Assembly: GCA_050084985.1 (NCBI GenBank)
Contig: JBITNC010000001.1
Coordinates: 86,924,001 to 86,988,000, forward strand
DNA length: 64,000 bases
Direction: 5' to 3'
Origin: Nageia nagi
Taxonomy: Eukaryota; Pinophyta
Under the pieces are notes generated by a model, which ran no database searches, was not told the DNA's origin, and worked only from the letters and a program-made list of their open reading frames with translations. Of this stretch, positions 19,912 through 30,562 are shown piece by piece. Made by a program: the position numbers and the translations under genes. Positions within the stretch are counted from its first letter, which is position 1, and each line of letters begins with the position of its first letter.

Positions 19912-22265
19912 CACCACTTGGTTCTTCGGACTAAAAGGGCTCCATTCTGCCCTGTCCTCACCTCATGGCTCCCCAAACAAGTCATGTTGTGGAAAATACG
20001 TGCAGATGTATTCATTTTAGGGGTTACTTTCCAAATTTTTGCGTATTGCAAGTATAAGCAAATGTGCAAAAAATATAAAGTAAAGTGAAAATACTCCATC
20101 CACACTAACTTGAAACCTTAAGAGGCCAAAAATTGAGTCCAATGGGTTTTGTTCTAACCCCTAAAGGACTTTTACATTGTTCATATTTTTCTCACTTTAT
20201 TCAAGCACTTAATGAATTAAACAAAGAACTAAGTCCTACTTAGTATTTAATTCATAACATGCATTGTATCATGACTTAAAAATTTAAGTAAGCATGCATC
20301 ATGCATTAAAAATTTAAGTCCTAAGCATGTTTTATTCTGCATCATATGCAACATCTAGATAAAATTTAAGTATATCTAGATAAAAGTTAAGTAAAAATTT
20401 GTAACGATGCTTAGAGATTGCATATGCACTTAAATTAAACATGCAATGTGGAGGAGAAGATTAGAAATAGTCTAAGTACTCCTAAGGGCATTTAAGGGGA
20501 GCAAGTGACTTGGAAGCAAGGAAAAAAAAAATGCCTAGAAAGAATAAGTGTGCAAGTGGGAATAGGAGACCCATACCCCAATTTTTAATGCTTCTCCTAT
20601 TTGAAGCACTAAAAAAAATATTCCTAAGTCAATAATCAATTAAATGCTTTGTGGTTGGAAAATATGAACCCCCATGGTTCTTCCACCAAGAAAAGCATAC
20701 GTTGCTTTTGGAAGAACAAAAAAGGCAAGGAGTCAACTAAAGTAACTAAATGCATTTAAGTGCATTAAAAAGACTAAGAAGACTTGCAAGAAGGTGGCAG
20801 CCATCAACCTTGACCGTGTGAAGGAGGAGGACCTGCATGAAGGCAGTTAGAGGATAGCTGGTGGAGGGGATGGGGGCAGGGGAGACCAAAGGCGGTGAGG
20901 AGGAGGAGGTTTAAGGAAACTATATCTTCCCTACAAGTTTCGATGGTTTTTTTTTGTTGTGTATATCCTGCGATAAGGGGCAAACAATTTATGTGCACTG
21001 GCCTGCGATCATTGCAGTCCAGAAAAATGTTGTCGGCTCAACGTATTCGGGAGCTGGTCGACGTCGATGGAGGGAGAAGGCAGGCCATGGAACGATGTCT
21101 GCAGTCTAGGAAATAGGACGAGGCATTTTGTCAGACCCTTTGCGTGCAGGAGGAGGTAGTTCGGTGAGCGTTGAAGTCCATGAAGCGCGTGGCTCCAGTT
21201 GGTGCATATCCCGCGAGCTAAGTAAGCCATGGAACTGGGTCTGCATCCTGCATCGTGACAAAGAGGTTGAGTGCCTTCGCTGTCTTCGCTGCATATCCGA
21301 CGAGCAGTACAAGGGGTTTCAAACAAATCATGGATCTTAGCAATGTCTCCTTTACGTGCGTAGGTGGATCATTGCAGTCCAGTAATCATGGCTGCAGCGG
21401 GAGGAGCATGCGCAGGGAGGTGGCCAGAGGTGCGCTCGTCAGGTGGAGGCGGAGGAGCAGGCGCAGGGGTGGCACGTCGACGGGCGGGAGCGGAGGAGCG
21501 GTGGTGCTCCGAAGGGCGAGAGCGGAGGAGCGACTGTGCGCACCGACGGGAGGATTCCACGTTTTTAAAAAATTTAATTTGACACCCCCTTGATTTGAAT
21601 AAATTTTTAGACGTTTTAATTTAGTTAATTGGACCCCCCCATCAAAGTTTAAACTTTTGTGTATTTTAAACTAATGTTTAAAATAATCAAACATATCTAT
21701 AAATGAATTTAAAATATATACAAAGATATATATTGGTTTGGGTTGAAACAAATTTAAACTATAATGTTGTTTTGATTATTTTAAACAAAAGAAGAAAGAT
21801 AGATATATTGAGCCTTTGAATTTAGGAGTGTGCCCCTTAAGCAAATAACATAATACTACTAACATAAAAAATGTTAGTAAACATATTGTAATTTTGCATC
21901 ATATATGGGTATTTAATTGAACTAACACATACTTTTAAGTTCAACATAATATGAACAACAAATTACAATTTTTGTATACTAACCCTTTTTTTTTAAAAGA
22001 ACTATAGCAATTTAAAATTGCAAGTAACATAGAGGATTAGTAAAAAATTGCAACTTGTTAATCATAACTTCAAAAGAGGAACTAACACATAGCAAATAAG
22101 GTGTTAGTAGTATTATGTAATAATCAAAATAAATGACCAAATGAGGAGAATCTTTATACCTGCTCTTTAAAATTTACCTCACCAAGGGGGTGAAAGATGA
22201 GGAGTGAAGAAGGATGAACCTCCAAGATATAGTTTCCACACCAAAAGAAGAGCTTCCACAACAAG
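19912..22265 (-). other. Untranslated leader of element C
   Basis: About 2.35 kb of leader lies between primer-binding site and intron. 20,100-20,780 is AT-rich. 20,780-21,560 is a strongly GC-rich island with PPR-like pieces and, at 21,390-21,550, a GC-rich purine-biased run. 21,590-22,200 is AT-rich and resembles the corresponding part of element B. The many short open frames on both strands in the GC-rich island lack other support as genes. Confidence 0.6.
20990..21400 (-). pseudogene. PPR-protein-like fragments inside element C leader
   Basis: Three pieces on the minus strand resemble plant pentatricopeptide repeats. At about 21,381-21,320: WTAMI, then in another frame YARKGDIAKIHDLFET. 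At about 21,280-21,190: AKALNLFVTMQDADPVPW, LT, stop, LAGYAPTGATRFMD, which fits A...LF..M.DAD...W...+AGYA..G. At about 21,030-20,995: TTFFWTAMIAGQCT. The 15-mer GATCATTGCAGTCCA (plus strand), which encodes WTAMI, is found twice here and once in element B. Frames are scrambled and interrupted, so these are remnants of captured coding sequence. Confidence 0.65.
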
Positions 22266-22277
22266 GCACTGATACCA
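22266..22277 (-). other. Primer-binding site of element C
   Basis: TGGTATCAGTGC on the minus strand, two bases after the 5' LTR. It matches the initiator-Met site of element B except for one base (A to T at the tenth position). Confidence 0.85.
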
Positions 22278-22279
22278 AT

Positions 22280-22768
22280 TGAAGGATTTGAACTAGATCT
22301 AAACAAATCCTCTAGGACCTTAGACTAGGAAACTCAAGTGTACACAAGATAACACAATCACTCAAGATAACACATCAATATAATGTGGTTCCTCCCTCCT
22401 TGGGAGTACATCCACAACTAGTTCTCTTATTCTCAAATCTATGTCTCTCTTACAACTATTCTCTAGCTCTCTCCTACACAACCAAGTAGAGTAATTTTAC
22501 TCAAAACTTAGATATCTTTACAAGAGGAGAGGCCCTCTATTTATAGGTTGAGAGCACCTCCCTAACCTTCCTTTAACCCAAGGGTAAGGTTAGGGTTACA
22601 TTAAATTTATCACCAAACTTCAACCTACCAACTACCCACTTTGGTAAAGTCAAAGTCTACATATTAAAGAATTCTATTAATCACTTAAGGTATCTACATA
22701 CCTTTAAGTGATTAATTGAATTTACAAGGAGTTTAGATATTCACAATATTTCATTACAAATTCTAACA
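22280..22768 (-). repeat. 5' LTR of element C
   Basis: 489 bp, TG...CA, nearly identical to 14211-14699. The minus-strand TATA-like CTATAAATAG is at 22537-22546. Confidence 0.95.
22537..22546 (-). promoter_or_regulatory. TATA box in 5' LTR of element C
   Basis: CTATAAATAG followed by AGGGCC on the minus strand, the likely core promoter of element C. The preceding A/T-rich sequence and the position match the box in element B. Confidence 0.6.
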
Positions 22769-22773
22769 GTCTC

Positions 22774-23292
22774 TCATTAAATTTGACATGGTATTATCTT
22801 CTTTGCAACTCTTATCATCTTCCATGTTAGGCTTAAGTTTTGGATCAACTTTATATTCACATAAATATGATGTTATTATTTTAACTTTATATTTGTGTAA
22901 TTTTATCTTAATTTTCAAATCCATTCCCTCCAATTGATCAAGGGAGAAATTGTAATGTTCTTCATGTAATTTTTCCCTCCTTTTATGTTACCCTAATGTT
23001 ATTTATGTAGATCTCATCTCTTCAAGTGCAGATATAAGCTCCTCATGTGTAAATATAGGCTTTCCAAGCATAAATCTAGTTAGTTCATATATAAACATTA
23101 TTGTAGATGGTCTCCAATTGTTTCTTTTATCACATTCATAGGGTTTTCTTTTGGTTTTGCAGATTTACAAATCCATCGAACCCTACTCTTTCATGAAAAC
23201 TTTTTGGCATCATTAGAATTTTTTCCCAAAGTATTATCATCTCCTTCTTGGTAACATATGTGGGATCCAACTTCTTTAATTAGGACATCCAT
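22774..23292 (-). pseudogene. Unrecognised open region of element D (proximal part)
   Basis: A start codon at 23290-23292, 52 bp after a primer-binding site, opens MDVLIKEVGSHICYQ and runs 33 residues to TGA at 23191-23193. After two frame changes it continues with PYECDKRNNWRPSTIMF, YELTRFMLGKPIFTHEEL and ISALEEMRST, then two in-frame TAA codons, then KLHEEHYNFSLDQLEG and a Lys-rich stretch. It is then cut by element C and goes on at 14,210. The position right after the primer-binding site suggests a gag-like role, but the sequence matches no gag or pol domain I know. Coding origin is inferred from the long frame that remains once a few lesions are allowed for. Confidence 0.5.
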
Positions 23293-23343
23293 TTCTAATT
23301 TTTTTTATGCAAAATTAGCTCCTAATAGGTTGATAAGATCTTA

Positions 23344-23355
23344 GATCTAATACCA
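23344..23355 (-). other. Primer-binding site of element D
   Basis: TGGTATTAGATC on the minus strand, directly following an LTR-like end (TTTACA). It resembles the initiator-Met tRNA site TGGTATCAGAGC with two changes. Confidence 0.65.
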
Positions 23356-23356
23356 T

Positions 23357-24569
23357 TGTAAAGTGTTAAATGGAAAATGAAACCCTAAATATGTAAATTT
23401 GCTCAAATCCAAACCCTTCTTAATTCAAAAAACCCTAAAATTCTACAAATCATAATTTTAATTAAACCCTAGATAACAGATCTGAAATAAAATATTGAAA
23501 GAAATGTAGATCTAAAATAAAAATAAGATTTGCACAACTTAAAACTCTCATTATTAGATCTAAATGAATGATTAAAAATACATACAAATATGTCTTAAAA
23601 ATATCAGATCTAAGTGCCTAATAATTTTATTCATCAAGAAAAGTAAGTGCAATCATCACATGGGCATGCATGATGTTGATCTACTCAAATCCTAGCTAAA
23701 TACCATAGATCACTCCTCGAAAAAAAAGCTAGAAAACCCTTATTATTGAAATAAAACAAACAAAAATAGGAAGCCTAAAAATGAAATGCACCAAACTTTG
23801 ATCTATATTCTAATCCTCCATAAATATGATCTTTAATGGCAATTTTCATTCATAAACCATGGCAAATATGAGTTGTAAAAATATTCTCCTTAAGTAATGA
23901 AATATAGTTGTAGACCTTGATGTGGATCTACCTCAAGAAGGGTAGAAAGTCTTCAAATTTCTCCTCAAATCTTCACTAGATCTTATCTAATGGGAATCCC
24001 TATGAAAATCCTCAACAAACAAAGCTAAAGCCCAAGAGAAATGCTTTTTAAGATCTATTTTCTAAATTAACCACCTTATATTTTCTTTTTTATATCGAAA
24101 CTCAAAGTGAGATCTAATCTTAATCCTTAATCTAAATGAGTGGCTGAGATTAAATCATCTTTTCATCATAATATAATCTTAATGAACATTTGATCTTGAT
24201 AAGATCTAAAAGTTGAGACTTAATCTTCCAGAATAACTTAAAATACCTATTTGAATGCATGCTAAATTTTAATATTAAAATGATTTTAATAATATGTAGA
24301 CCCACTAAATGATAATAATAATTTACAAAATATCATTTTATCAAGTGCTTATAATATAATTTTATTTTTGATACCAAAACCCTCATAATACTATAATTAA
24401 CTTTACTAACTTATGTACCAACATTCAAACTTATCAAAACACATTTATAAACCCTTATAACTTCTATTTTAACTATAAAAATGCTAAAATACACTCAATA
24501 ACATCCAAAAACATATAAAACATAAAAACAATAATATTTACAATGCCGAAATTATTTTAAGACATTACA
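23357..24569 (-). repeat. 5' LTR of element D (putative)
   Basis: Read on the minus strand, this 1.2-kb AT-rich segment starts TGTAATGTCTTAAAATAATT and ends CACTTTACA, directly before a primer-binding site, giving TG...CA ends. Its partner LTR would lie outside the window, so the call rests on end motifs and the adjoining primer site. It contains no gene. Confidence 0.6.
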
Positions 24570-24949
24570 TTGTAGTTGCATAAAAAATGTTATGGTGGTC
24601 TTGAAAAATATTATGATGGTTTTTATAAAGATATGATAATTGGTTTTGACTTCTATAACCTATAAACTAGTACATACATTCTAAGATATGAGTTAGCAAT
24701 GTTCATAAATTGAATCATAAATACAGCAGCTAAAGTATGACTATAATTGTAAATTGATTTTAATTAGGATTCAATAAATTCTCTTTATACATTACATAAA
24801 TATCATTAAATAAAAATATAAAAAAAATTATAAACAAAGATGCAATAAATATCACACAAAATATTATTCCTAAAAAATATTACTTAAAAATAATTAAATA
24901 TAAAATAATAGTTAAATGTAATAGTTAAATTTCAACCATCCATTTATAT

Positions 24950-25090
24950 AAATGTTATAGTTGTGAATAAATTCTAACCATTAAATTATTCTTGAATAGA
25001 GGTACAAGTGACAAATGAGCTCTCTACCTCCCTTTTTATCTATAACTATAGATAGTTTGATAGTGAATAATTTATGCACCAAATATTTAA
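24950..25090. repeat. Fold-back-like repeat left of the gene
   Basis: AAGTGACAAATGAGCTCTCT, ACCTCCCTTTTTATCTATAA and CTATAGATAG occur here. The first two closely resemble the repeats at 30,596-30,703 (AAATGACAAATGAACTATCT, ACCTCCCTCTATCTATCAC). Both copies lie within AT-rich DNA and probably belong to one short element family. Confidence 0.5.
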
Positions 25091-25689
25091 TGGAAGTTGA
25101 AGGTGCATATTTAAGTTTGTAGATAAATTGACAACTCGAATATGATAAAAATGAAAAAAAAACTCTTTGACCATATGAACTCTTTAATCAATTCTATGTA
25201 TACTTTTGATACTTTTTATAATTTACTTACGTAAAAAATCAAATAAATAACTTTATTTCAAAATAAATTACCACACATGAAATAATAATCTAATATTAAA
25301 ATATTAAATGAAAGAACCATAAATTAAATTAGTTAAATAAAAGGTAACAAATGAAATATCTAACATACAATTTTAGTATCTATATCTATAAATAAAAATA
25401 ATGACAGCATTATTAAAAGAATTGAAAAACAAATAAGTATTGAAATCTTTATTTAAAAAAATTGTTAAATAATAAAAAATGGCATGAAATAAAAAATAAA
25501 TCCTGAATGATAACTTTCATTAAGATATCTTAGCTCAATAAAACTTATAATTTGAATCGACGACCAGATGCAAGTTCTAAAAATAATAACCCATATTAAT
25601 TTCCAAATCTTGAATAATACCTTTCATTACGATATCTTATCTGGATGCAGCTTAGCTAAAGCAACCGATGATAATTTTCAACAAAAAGA

Positions 25690-25790
25690 AGAAAAAAACA
25701 ATGACAGCGTTGTTTCCCACAAAAGAAAAGAAATACAATGACAGCATTGTTTCCCACAAAAGAAAAGAAATACCAAGTTCCACAAAAGAA
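25690..25790. repeat. Short tandem repeat
   Basis: Two units of about 47 bp, ACAATGACAGC(G/A)TTGTTT followed by CCCACAAAAGAAAAGAAATAC, then a partial third (CCACAAAAGAAAAGCG). The word CAATGACAGCGTTGTTT is itself partly palindromic. Confidence 0.8.
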
Positions 25791-27299
25791 AAGCGTCCAC
25801 ATTCGGACAAAATCCGGTAGATAAAAGAAACTAAACCGACAACAGTCAAATCCATATACCTCGAGATTTCACAACAGCAAGACTTGCCTCTACCAAAGTT
25901 TGTGGGCTATACAATGTCCTCATCAATGGGCACTCTTATCTTGCCACACCTGTGCGAGAGACAGCCGTCCAAGTCCAAGTTGGATGCAGCATACAAATCA
26001 CACATCAATATTGACAAGTCCATGGTTGAAATCCACACGAATCCTGCTCTTGGGTCCTTTTCTTGGTACACGTTTTTTTACTAGTTTAAAGTAGAATGAA
26101 GAGGTTTCAAACATTTAGAATTCCAAGAAGGAAATTTGGTATGTTTCTCAATGTTTTATACTTTTCAATTATATTCTTTCAATTGTTATGATGGATGTTC
26201 CTGTTAACTTTTTAAAGGGATTGATTAGTTTTAGTTATCATTTTATTTTTTAAGGGATTGATTAATTTTAGTTAGCATTTTACTTTTTATTTATATTTAT
26301 TAATAAATAGAGGAGATATTAAAAGTTTATATTGATAATGATCATTAAAGAATTTTTAGAATTTTTTTTAATTGCAATGTACATATTTTTTCAAGTTTGA
26401 AATCTTGATTTTACTATCAGCTCAAAGCTCCACCTCTGTGCTATCATTTTATCTCATGATTGAATTAAAAAAATAGAAAATATAAAAAATCTTATTTAAG
26501 TAAAGAAAAATAATTATCACTTTTAAAATTTAGATCTCAATTGTCATATTAATCCAATATTCTTGAGATATATAACATTGAATTCTATTCTTTGAAATGT
26601 TTTGATGAGTGCCAATAAAAAAAATCCAAAATACCCTATAATTTTGAGTAACATCAATAGTACTCCTTTTTTTAGAAATATTGAAAATACCTTTTTTTTT
26701 TTTAAATATCAAAAAGCAAAATGTTGATGACATATACATAGGGGATTATGGAAAGCTACCAATGTTGGCATGAGCATTGACACTAGTGAAGATCAACAAT
26801 TTGAGATCAAAAAGGCATTGAAACAAAGAGGTATGGAAAGTCGAAGTGAAGTCACTTGTTGTTCATCATATCATATCATAAGTCGACAACAAATATGCTC
26901 CATCATCAAAATTATGGACTTCTCATGAGCTTCAAATATCCATGTATTCAATTGCTCGAGTAATGTTTGAAGTGAAATGCTCATTCTGTCAACCTTGAAA
27001 ATAGAAAACTACCTAAAATTTAAGCTGAATCTTAGATATTAATAACATATGTTCAATTTGTATCTCCAGTAAATTTGTCAACCTGTAAAAATATTTTCTA
27101 TATTTCACAATAAAATAGTAATATTTTTGATATAATATAATATTATAAAAATATTTTAGATATTTTCCCTGAAAATTTCTACAACTCCTAAATAATTACT
27201 ATATAAAATCGTGTTCGAATGCAATTATAAAAAAATAACAAAAAACAACCCATAAAACTATACTCTTAAAAAACCATTAATCATTGAAAATTCTATGTA

Positions 27300-27884
27300 A
27301 ACGCAGACTTTTCCGTCGAACTTAGACAATTGGTTCAGCCACGGCATTGAACATTTGTTCCCAAAACTCAAATTCAAAGAAAGAAACGTCTACCCACAAC
27401 AGCTCTCGCGAGAAAATTGCCGGTCAAACAAGGAAGGAAATATCCGTCATTTATTCTTAAAAAAATAGGACAGGGCATCCTCGTGACTCCCTCCCATGTA
27501 GCGCTTAAATGGCATTGACTTGCAGACATTACAGTACATAGTTTTCCTCCCCGCCTTCCAACATTCGAAACATAGCTAGGTAAAGGTGCACTATATGCGA
27601 TCAAATTAAGCCTCCTCCATGCTTTACACATCTGACACCTAGCCAAAAAACAAGACGGGACAGTCCCCTTTAAAAGAAAAAAAAAGCGTCAGTATGTCCG
27701 GACGCTCACGATGGCGTAAACGGGGTTTCGTGATCCCCACAACTTCTTACTTTAATCTCCATTGATCGATCATCAGATGACACCACTTCGCAGCATTGCC
27801 GTCTTGGAGCCTGCCCAAAACATTAAAATTCTGTTGTTTTCTGAAAAAAGAAAGGAATTCTTTATAAATTACTGAGTTTTTTTT
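27300..27884 (-). other. Region downstream of the DUF604-like gene
   Basis: This is less AT-rich than its surroundings and directly follows the gene's stop, so it may hold the 3' untranslated region. A minus-strand frame at 27,374-27,646 (90 codons, MARCQMCKAWRRLN...) is open, but I do not recognise it and see no support beyond its length. No poly(A) signal stands out. Confidence 0.35.
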
Positions 27885-29348
27885 TTAAATTTTTATCACG
27901 GATTTAGGGATTACCCGGGTCCAATCCATCCGCATTTTGAGCGACATCACCTGGATATTCCGTAGAGCATCCGGCGAGCCCAAACCCCGGCTGCAATTAT
28001 GTTTGGCCAGCTCCGGAGTGAGTTTCGCATACCTGGTTCCCACAAAGTGCAAGAAATCGGTCTCCAGGATGTTTTTCAGGAACAGAACCGCGGGTCTCTC
28101 GCAGGCGTTGCGGGGCACCGGCCGGGTGTTGAACACAAACGAGGATTTCTTCGCAGAATTGCTCCACGTCACGAAGGTTTGAAGGGGGAATTCCAGAACG
28201 CGGGGAAGCTCGATCCTATCCCAAACCTGAACGCAATATCCCCAGGAAACGGAAACCGTCCAGTTCCGCCGCCGGTCATAACAAATGCTTTGTTGTAAAA
28301 TCCGATCTGGGTCCACCCGGGCGGCGTTCATCAGATGCCGCAAGGCCTGAGGCCGGGTCATGTTGGGGAACAACGGTGCAACGCTATCCATATGGTGGAG
28401 GGATACTAGCGGCGCCACCGGGTGCGCCGCCAGAATTCCGAACAGGTTGCCATGAATATCAAACTAAACAAAAAGAGGAGAAATTAAAACGGCAGGACAA
28501 AAGATTATATAAATCGAATTGTGGGAAATTGTAGTTACCTGGTGGAATCCGGGTTCTTTTGTGAGGGGCACTCCAAGTTCGGCCAGGCAGGCCTGAACAC
28601 GGTGATCGCTGCCGTAGAGATTTGGGTAACGGACCAGGCAATCGTCTTGGATTCCGGCGAGGGCTTTTGCTAATGGGTAACTGATCGCGAACCCCCCGCC
28701 ACCGTACGCCATGCCGTAAGAGTGCGCGGCGTTCTGTTCTGCCGATTCCGAATTGCTGCCGATGTAGTAGAACTGATTGTGGTCGTATTTGGAGAGCACG
28801 CGGACGAGATTTTCCGGCACGAACAGGGTATCGTCGTCGCCCATTACAAACCATCTCACATTCGGCAAATCCAACCTGAAAGTTTCCGTCACGATCCGGG
28901 AGAGCCGAATGGCTGACCGCGACCCGCGCGGGTGGGTGTAGTTGAAGGCGGTGGTGTCGGCGGATATTCGAAAAGGAGGACCGGGTTCCGTTTCGTTAAC
29001 CGGGCGGTCCAACCACACGAACCCGCGGGTCCGGCCGCTGCGCCACCAGATATCGATATACGGTTTCCTCTCTTTCCATTTCTGGGCCGATGCGGCTATT
29101 CCAAACACGATATGTTCCAGACCGGTGGGTGTTTCATACTTTCTTATCGGTTCTTCTAACAGATTTACCCGGCCGCTGAAGGCCGAAAGGCATTGGGAGG
29201 ATTGCCAACATGGGTGTGTGCTCAGAACCATGAGAAATACATAGAAAGCCCATCCACACAGAATAAGGCCGCCTCCTCCCTTGCAGGCCTTCCAGAAAAC
29301 GAGCCCGATGTTTTCACAGGCGTATTGATATCGTTTAGAGTTCTCCAT
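27885..29348 (-). CDS. DUF604 / beta-1,3-galactosyltransferase-like protein, two exons
   Basis: Exon 1 is 28539-29348 (270 codons). The intron is 28464-28538 (75 bp, GTAACT...TTTAG, phase 0). Exon 2 is 27885-28463, ending TAA, for a protein of about 462 residues. A short cytoplasmic tail is followed by a single membrane segment (about residues 26-42, LILCGWAFYVFLMVL), as in type II Golgi glycosyltransferases. The metal-binding DXD-type motif is MGDDDTLF (171-173), and YGGGGFAIS (about 215-223) and LHHMD (about 292-296) are typical of the plant DUF604 / GT31-like family. Predicted role: transfer of a sugar in the Golgi, with donor and acceptor unknown. N-glycosylation sites are possible at NET (118) and NYT (136). 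Coding GC is far above the flanks. No lesion is visible, so it appears functional. Confidence 0.88.
28464..28538 (-). other. Intron of the DUF604-like gene
   Basis: The minus strand reads CACCAG then GTAACTACAATTTCC at the donor and TTTTTGTTTAG then TTTGATATTC at the acceptor. The frame is open across the 75 bp, but the AT-rich composition and standard signals favour an intron. Splicing joins GFHQ to FDIHGN, which fits the family. Confidence 0.82.
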
Positions 29349-29570
29349 TGCCCTGATTCTCTTCCTGCATTCTAATTTCCCTTCTCCACTGTAGAATGAT
29401 TATAAGCCATGTCTGTACCCGGCGGAAAACTCGTGCCTCAATTTGCGTAAAGGACCATTTAATGAGAAAAATATGGTGATCCGGATTGACTTTAAAGACC
29501 GACTTTTAACTACCCCTGGTCCCATTCAAGGCCCGGCGCCATTGTTCACCCGTGCTACCGGCCGGGTGGC

Positions 29571-29578
29571 TTTATATA
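29571..29578 (-). promoter_or_regulatory. TATA box of the DUF604-like gene
   Basis: TATATAAA on the minus strand (AGTTATATAAAGCC in context), about 220 bp upstream of the start codon. Transcription would start near 29,540, giving a 5' untranslated region of roughly 190 bp. Confidence 0.5.
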
Positions 29579-29639
29579 ACTATGAGCACCCGTATATCTT
29601 CCACATCTATATTTATGTTAGAAGATAAACCCAGATTAT

Positions 29640-29830
29640 ACAAATTATTTATAGTTAAAATCTTATAGGGTATTTATAAATTCCGTCTTTAAGACTATTA
29701 AATCTTTTATATCAAAGAAAGGTATTCAATTGGATTTTAACTCTTACGTACAAGAAAAGTATTCATTAGTATTTTAACTCTTATTATGGTACAGGAAAGG
29801 TATTCAATTCGAATTATGGGAAACTACGTA
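29640..29830. repeat. Short degenerate repeats upstream of the gene
   Basis: Three units share AAGGTATTCAATT or AAAGTATTCATTA followed by TTTTAACTCTTA, near 29,718, 29,755 and 29,788. Function unknown. Confidence 0.55.
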
Positions 29831-29840
29831 GCAAGATAGA

Positions 29841-29875
29841 TGTGACAACTTTTTGGAGTACCAAAAGTTGTCACA
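29841..29875. repeat. Strong hairpin
   Basis: TGTGACAACTTTTTGG, a short spacer AGTA, then CCAAAAGTTGTCACA. The arms pair over about 15 bp with one extra T. It is about 500 bp upstream of the DUF604-like start codon and could be a remnant of a small inverted-repeat element. Confidence 0.8.
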
Positions 29876-29879
29876 ACAA

Positions 29880-30560
29880 TTAAATGACTTTTAATGTTGT
29901 ATTGCCATAAGCCCAGGTCTGAAAGGAGCCCATAAAAAGGAGGAAAAGATCCATGTTACAGGGAAAAGCACTGTATTACGTTCACCATTTATAGTTGTGT
30001 CAATGTGTCTCTCCTTTAACACCATGAGAGTGTACAAAGCAATCTTATTCTATGCATAGATTAGTGTTCACAAATGATTATGGGGATTCAAAAGAGAGAA
30101 TAACGCCTTTACTTATAGTGGGTTTTTGGGTACCATGTTTCTTTTCCTTCTTTTTTGGATGCGGTGGAGGAATCCTGGGGCATTTTGCAAAGAAATTGGC
30201 AATTCAACGGCTTCCGCCCGGGTGTTGAACGGAATCAACGGTTCCTTTGCAGCTGCCAAATCAAGAGAATTGCACTGAGAGGGAAACGAAACTGGACCGT
30301 TGCGTGCTAGTCGTACAATGATTGCATTAGCGAAAATATATATTATTTCCTAAGACTGCTATGATTTGTCTTAGATTTGACATGTTTCTAAGTTTAATTT
30401 CAAGGTGTCTCTTTGTCAAATCTTTGGGGCTGCCTATGATTAAGATGTTGGGATTTAAATATATTTTAATTACTATCTTGTTTTTTAAGATGGGTTTTAA
30501 TTTTTTAGTTATTAAAAATTTATATTTACATTAATTGATAATATGGTTACATTTTACAAT
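29880..30560. other. Intergenic region upstream of the gene
   Basis: No supported gene. The section 30,110-30,300 is more GC-rich, and a minus-strand frame of about 50 codons (LAAAKEPLIPFNTRAEAVEL...) is open there. It could be a decayed gene piece or chance. Confidence 0.35.
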
Positions 30561-30562
30561 GA

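Larger units (their letters stand above)
14211..22768 (-). mobile_element. Element C: Copia LTR retrotransposon, young but defective
   Basis: This 8.56-kb element on the minus strand has 489-bp LTRs at 14211-14699 and 22280-22768 that differ at only one position by eye (T/C near 14256 and 22325). The 5-bp target duplication GTCTC lies at 14206-14210 and 22769-22773. The order from 22,768 downwards is: 5' LTR, primer-binding site, leader with PPR-like pieces, leader intron, gag, pol, 49-bp tandem array, polypurine tract, 3' LTR. Near-identical LTRs mean recent insertion. Yet a 2-bp deletion separates gag from pol, pol has four in-frame stops, and the first catalytic Asp of reverse transcriptase is Asn. 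It interrupts the open region of element D. Confidence 0.95.
24570..27300. other. AT-rich intergenic region
   Basis: I see no gene that I can support. It has many A/T runs, a fold-back-like patch (24,950-25,090), a short tandem repeat (25,690-25,790) and a short stretch of more even composition at 25,880-26,090. That stretch is open in two plus-strand frames (66 and 64 codons), but neither resembles a known protein. 26,740-27,000 is also somewhat less AT-rich but without a convincing frame. Confidence 0.6.

Noticed and set aside
21255-21593. Plus-strand open frames in the GC-rich island
   Set aside because: GC-rich DNA has few stops by chance. Several overlapping frames are open on both strands, and the minus-strand PPR-like match is the better explanation.
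25884-26094. Two overlapping plus-strand frames (66 and 64 codons)
   Set aside because: No recognisable domain, no promoter or partner exon seen. Kept only as a note in the intergenic entry.
27374-27646. Minus-strand 90-codon frame downstream of the DUF604-like gene
   Set aside because: It could be chance or the 3' untranslated region. No similarity recognised and no second exon found.
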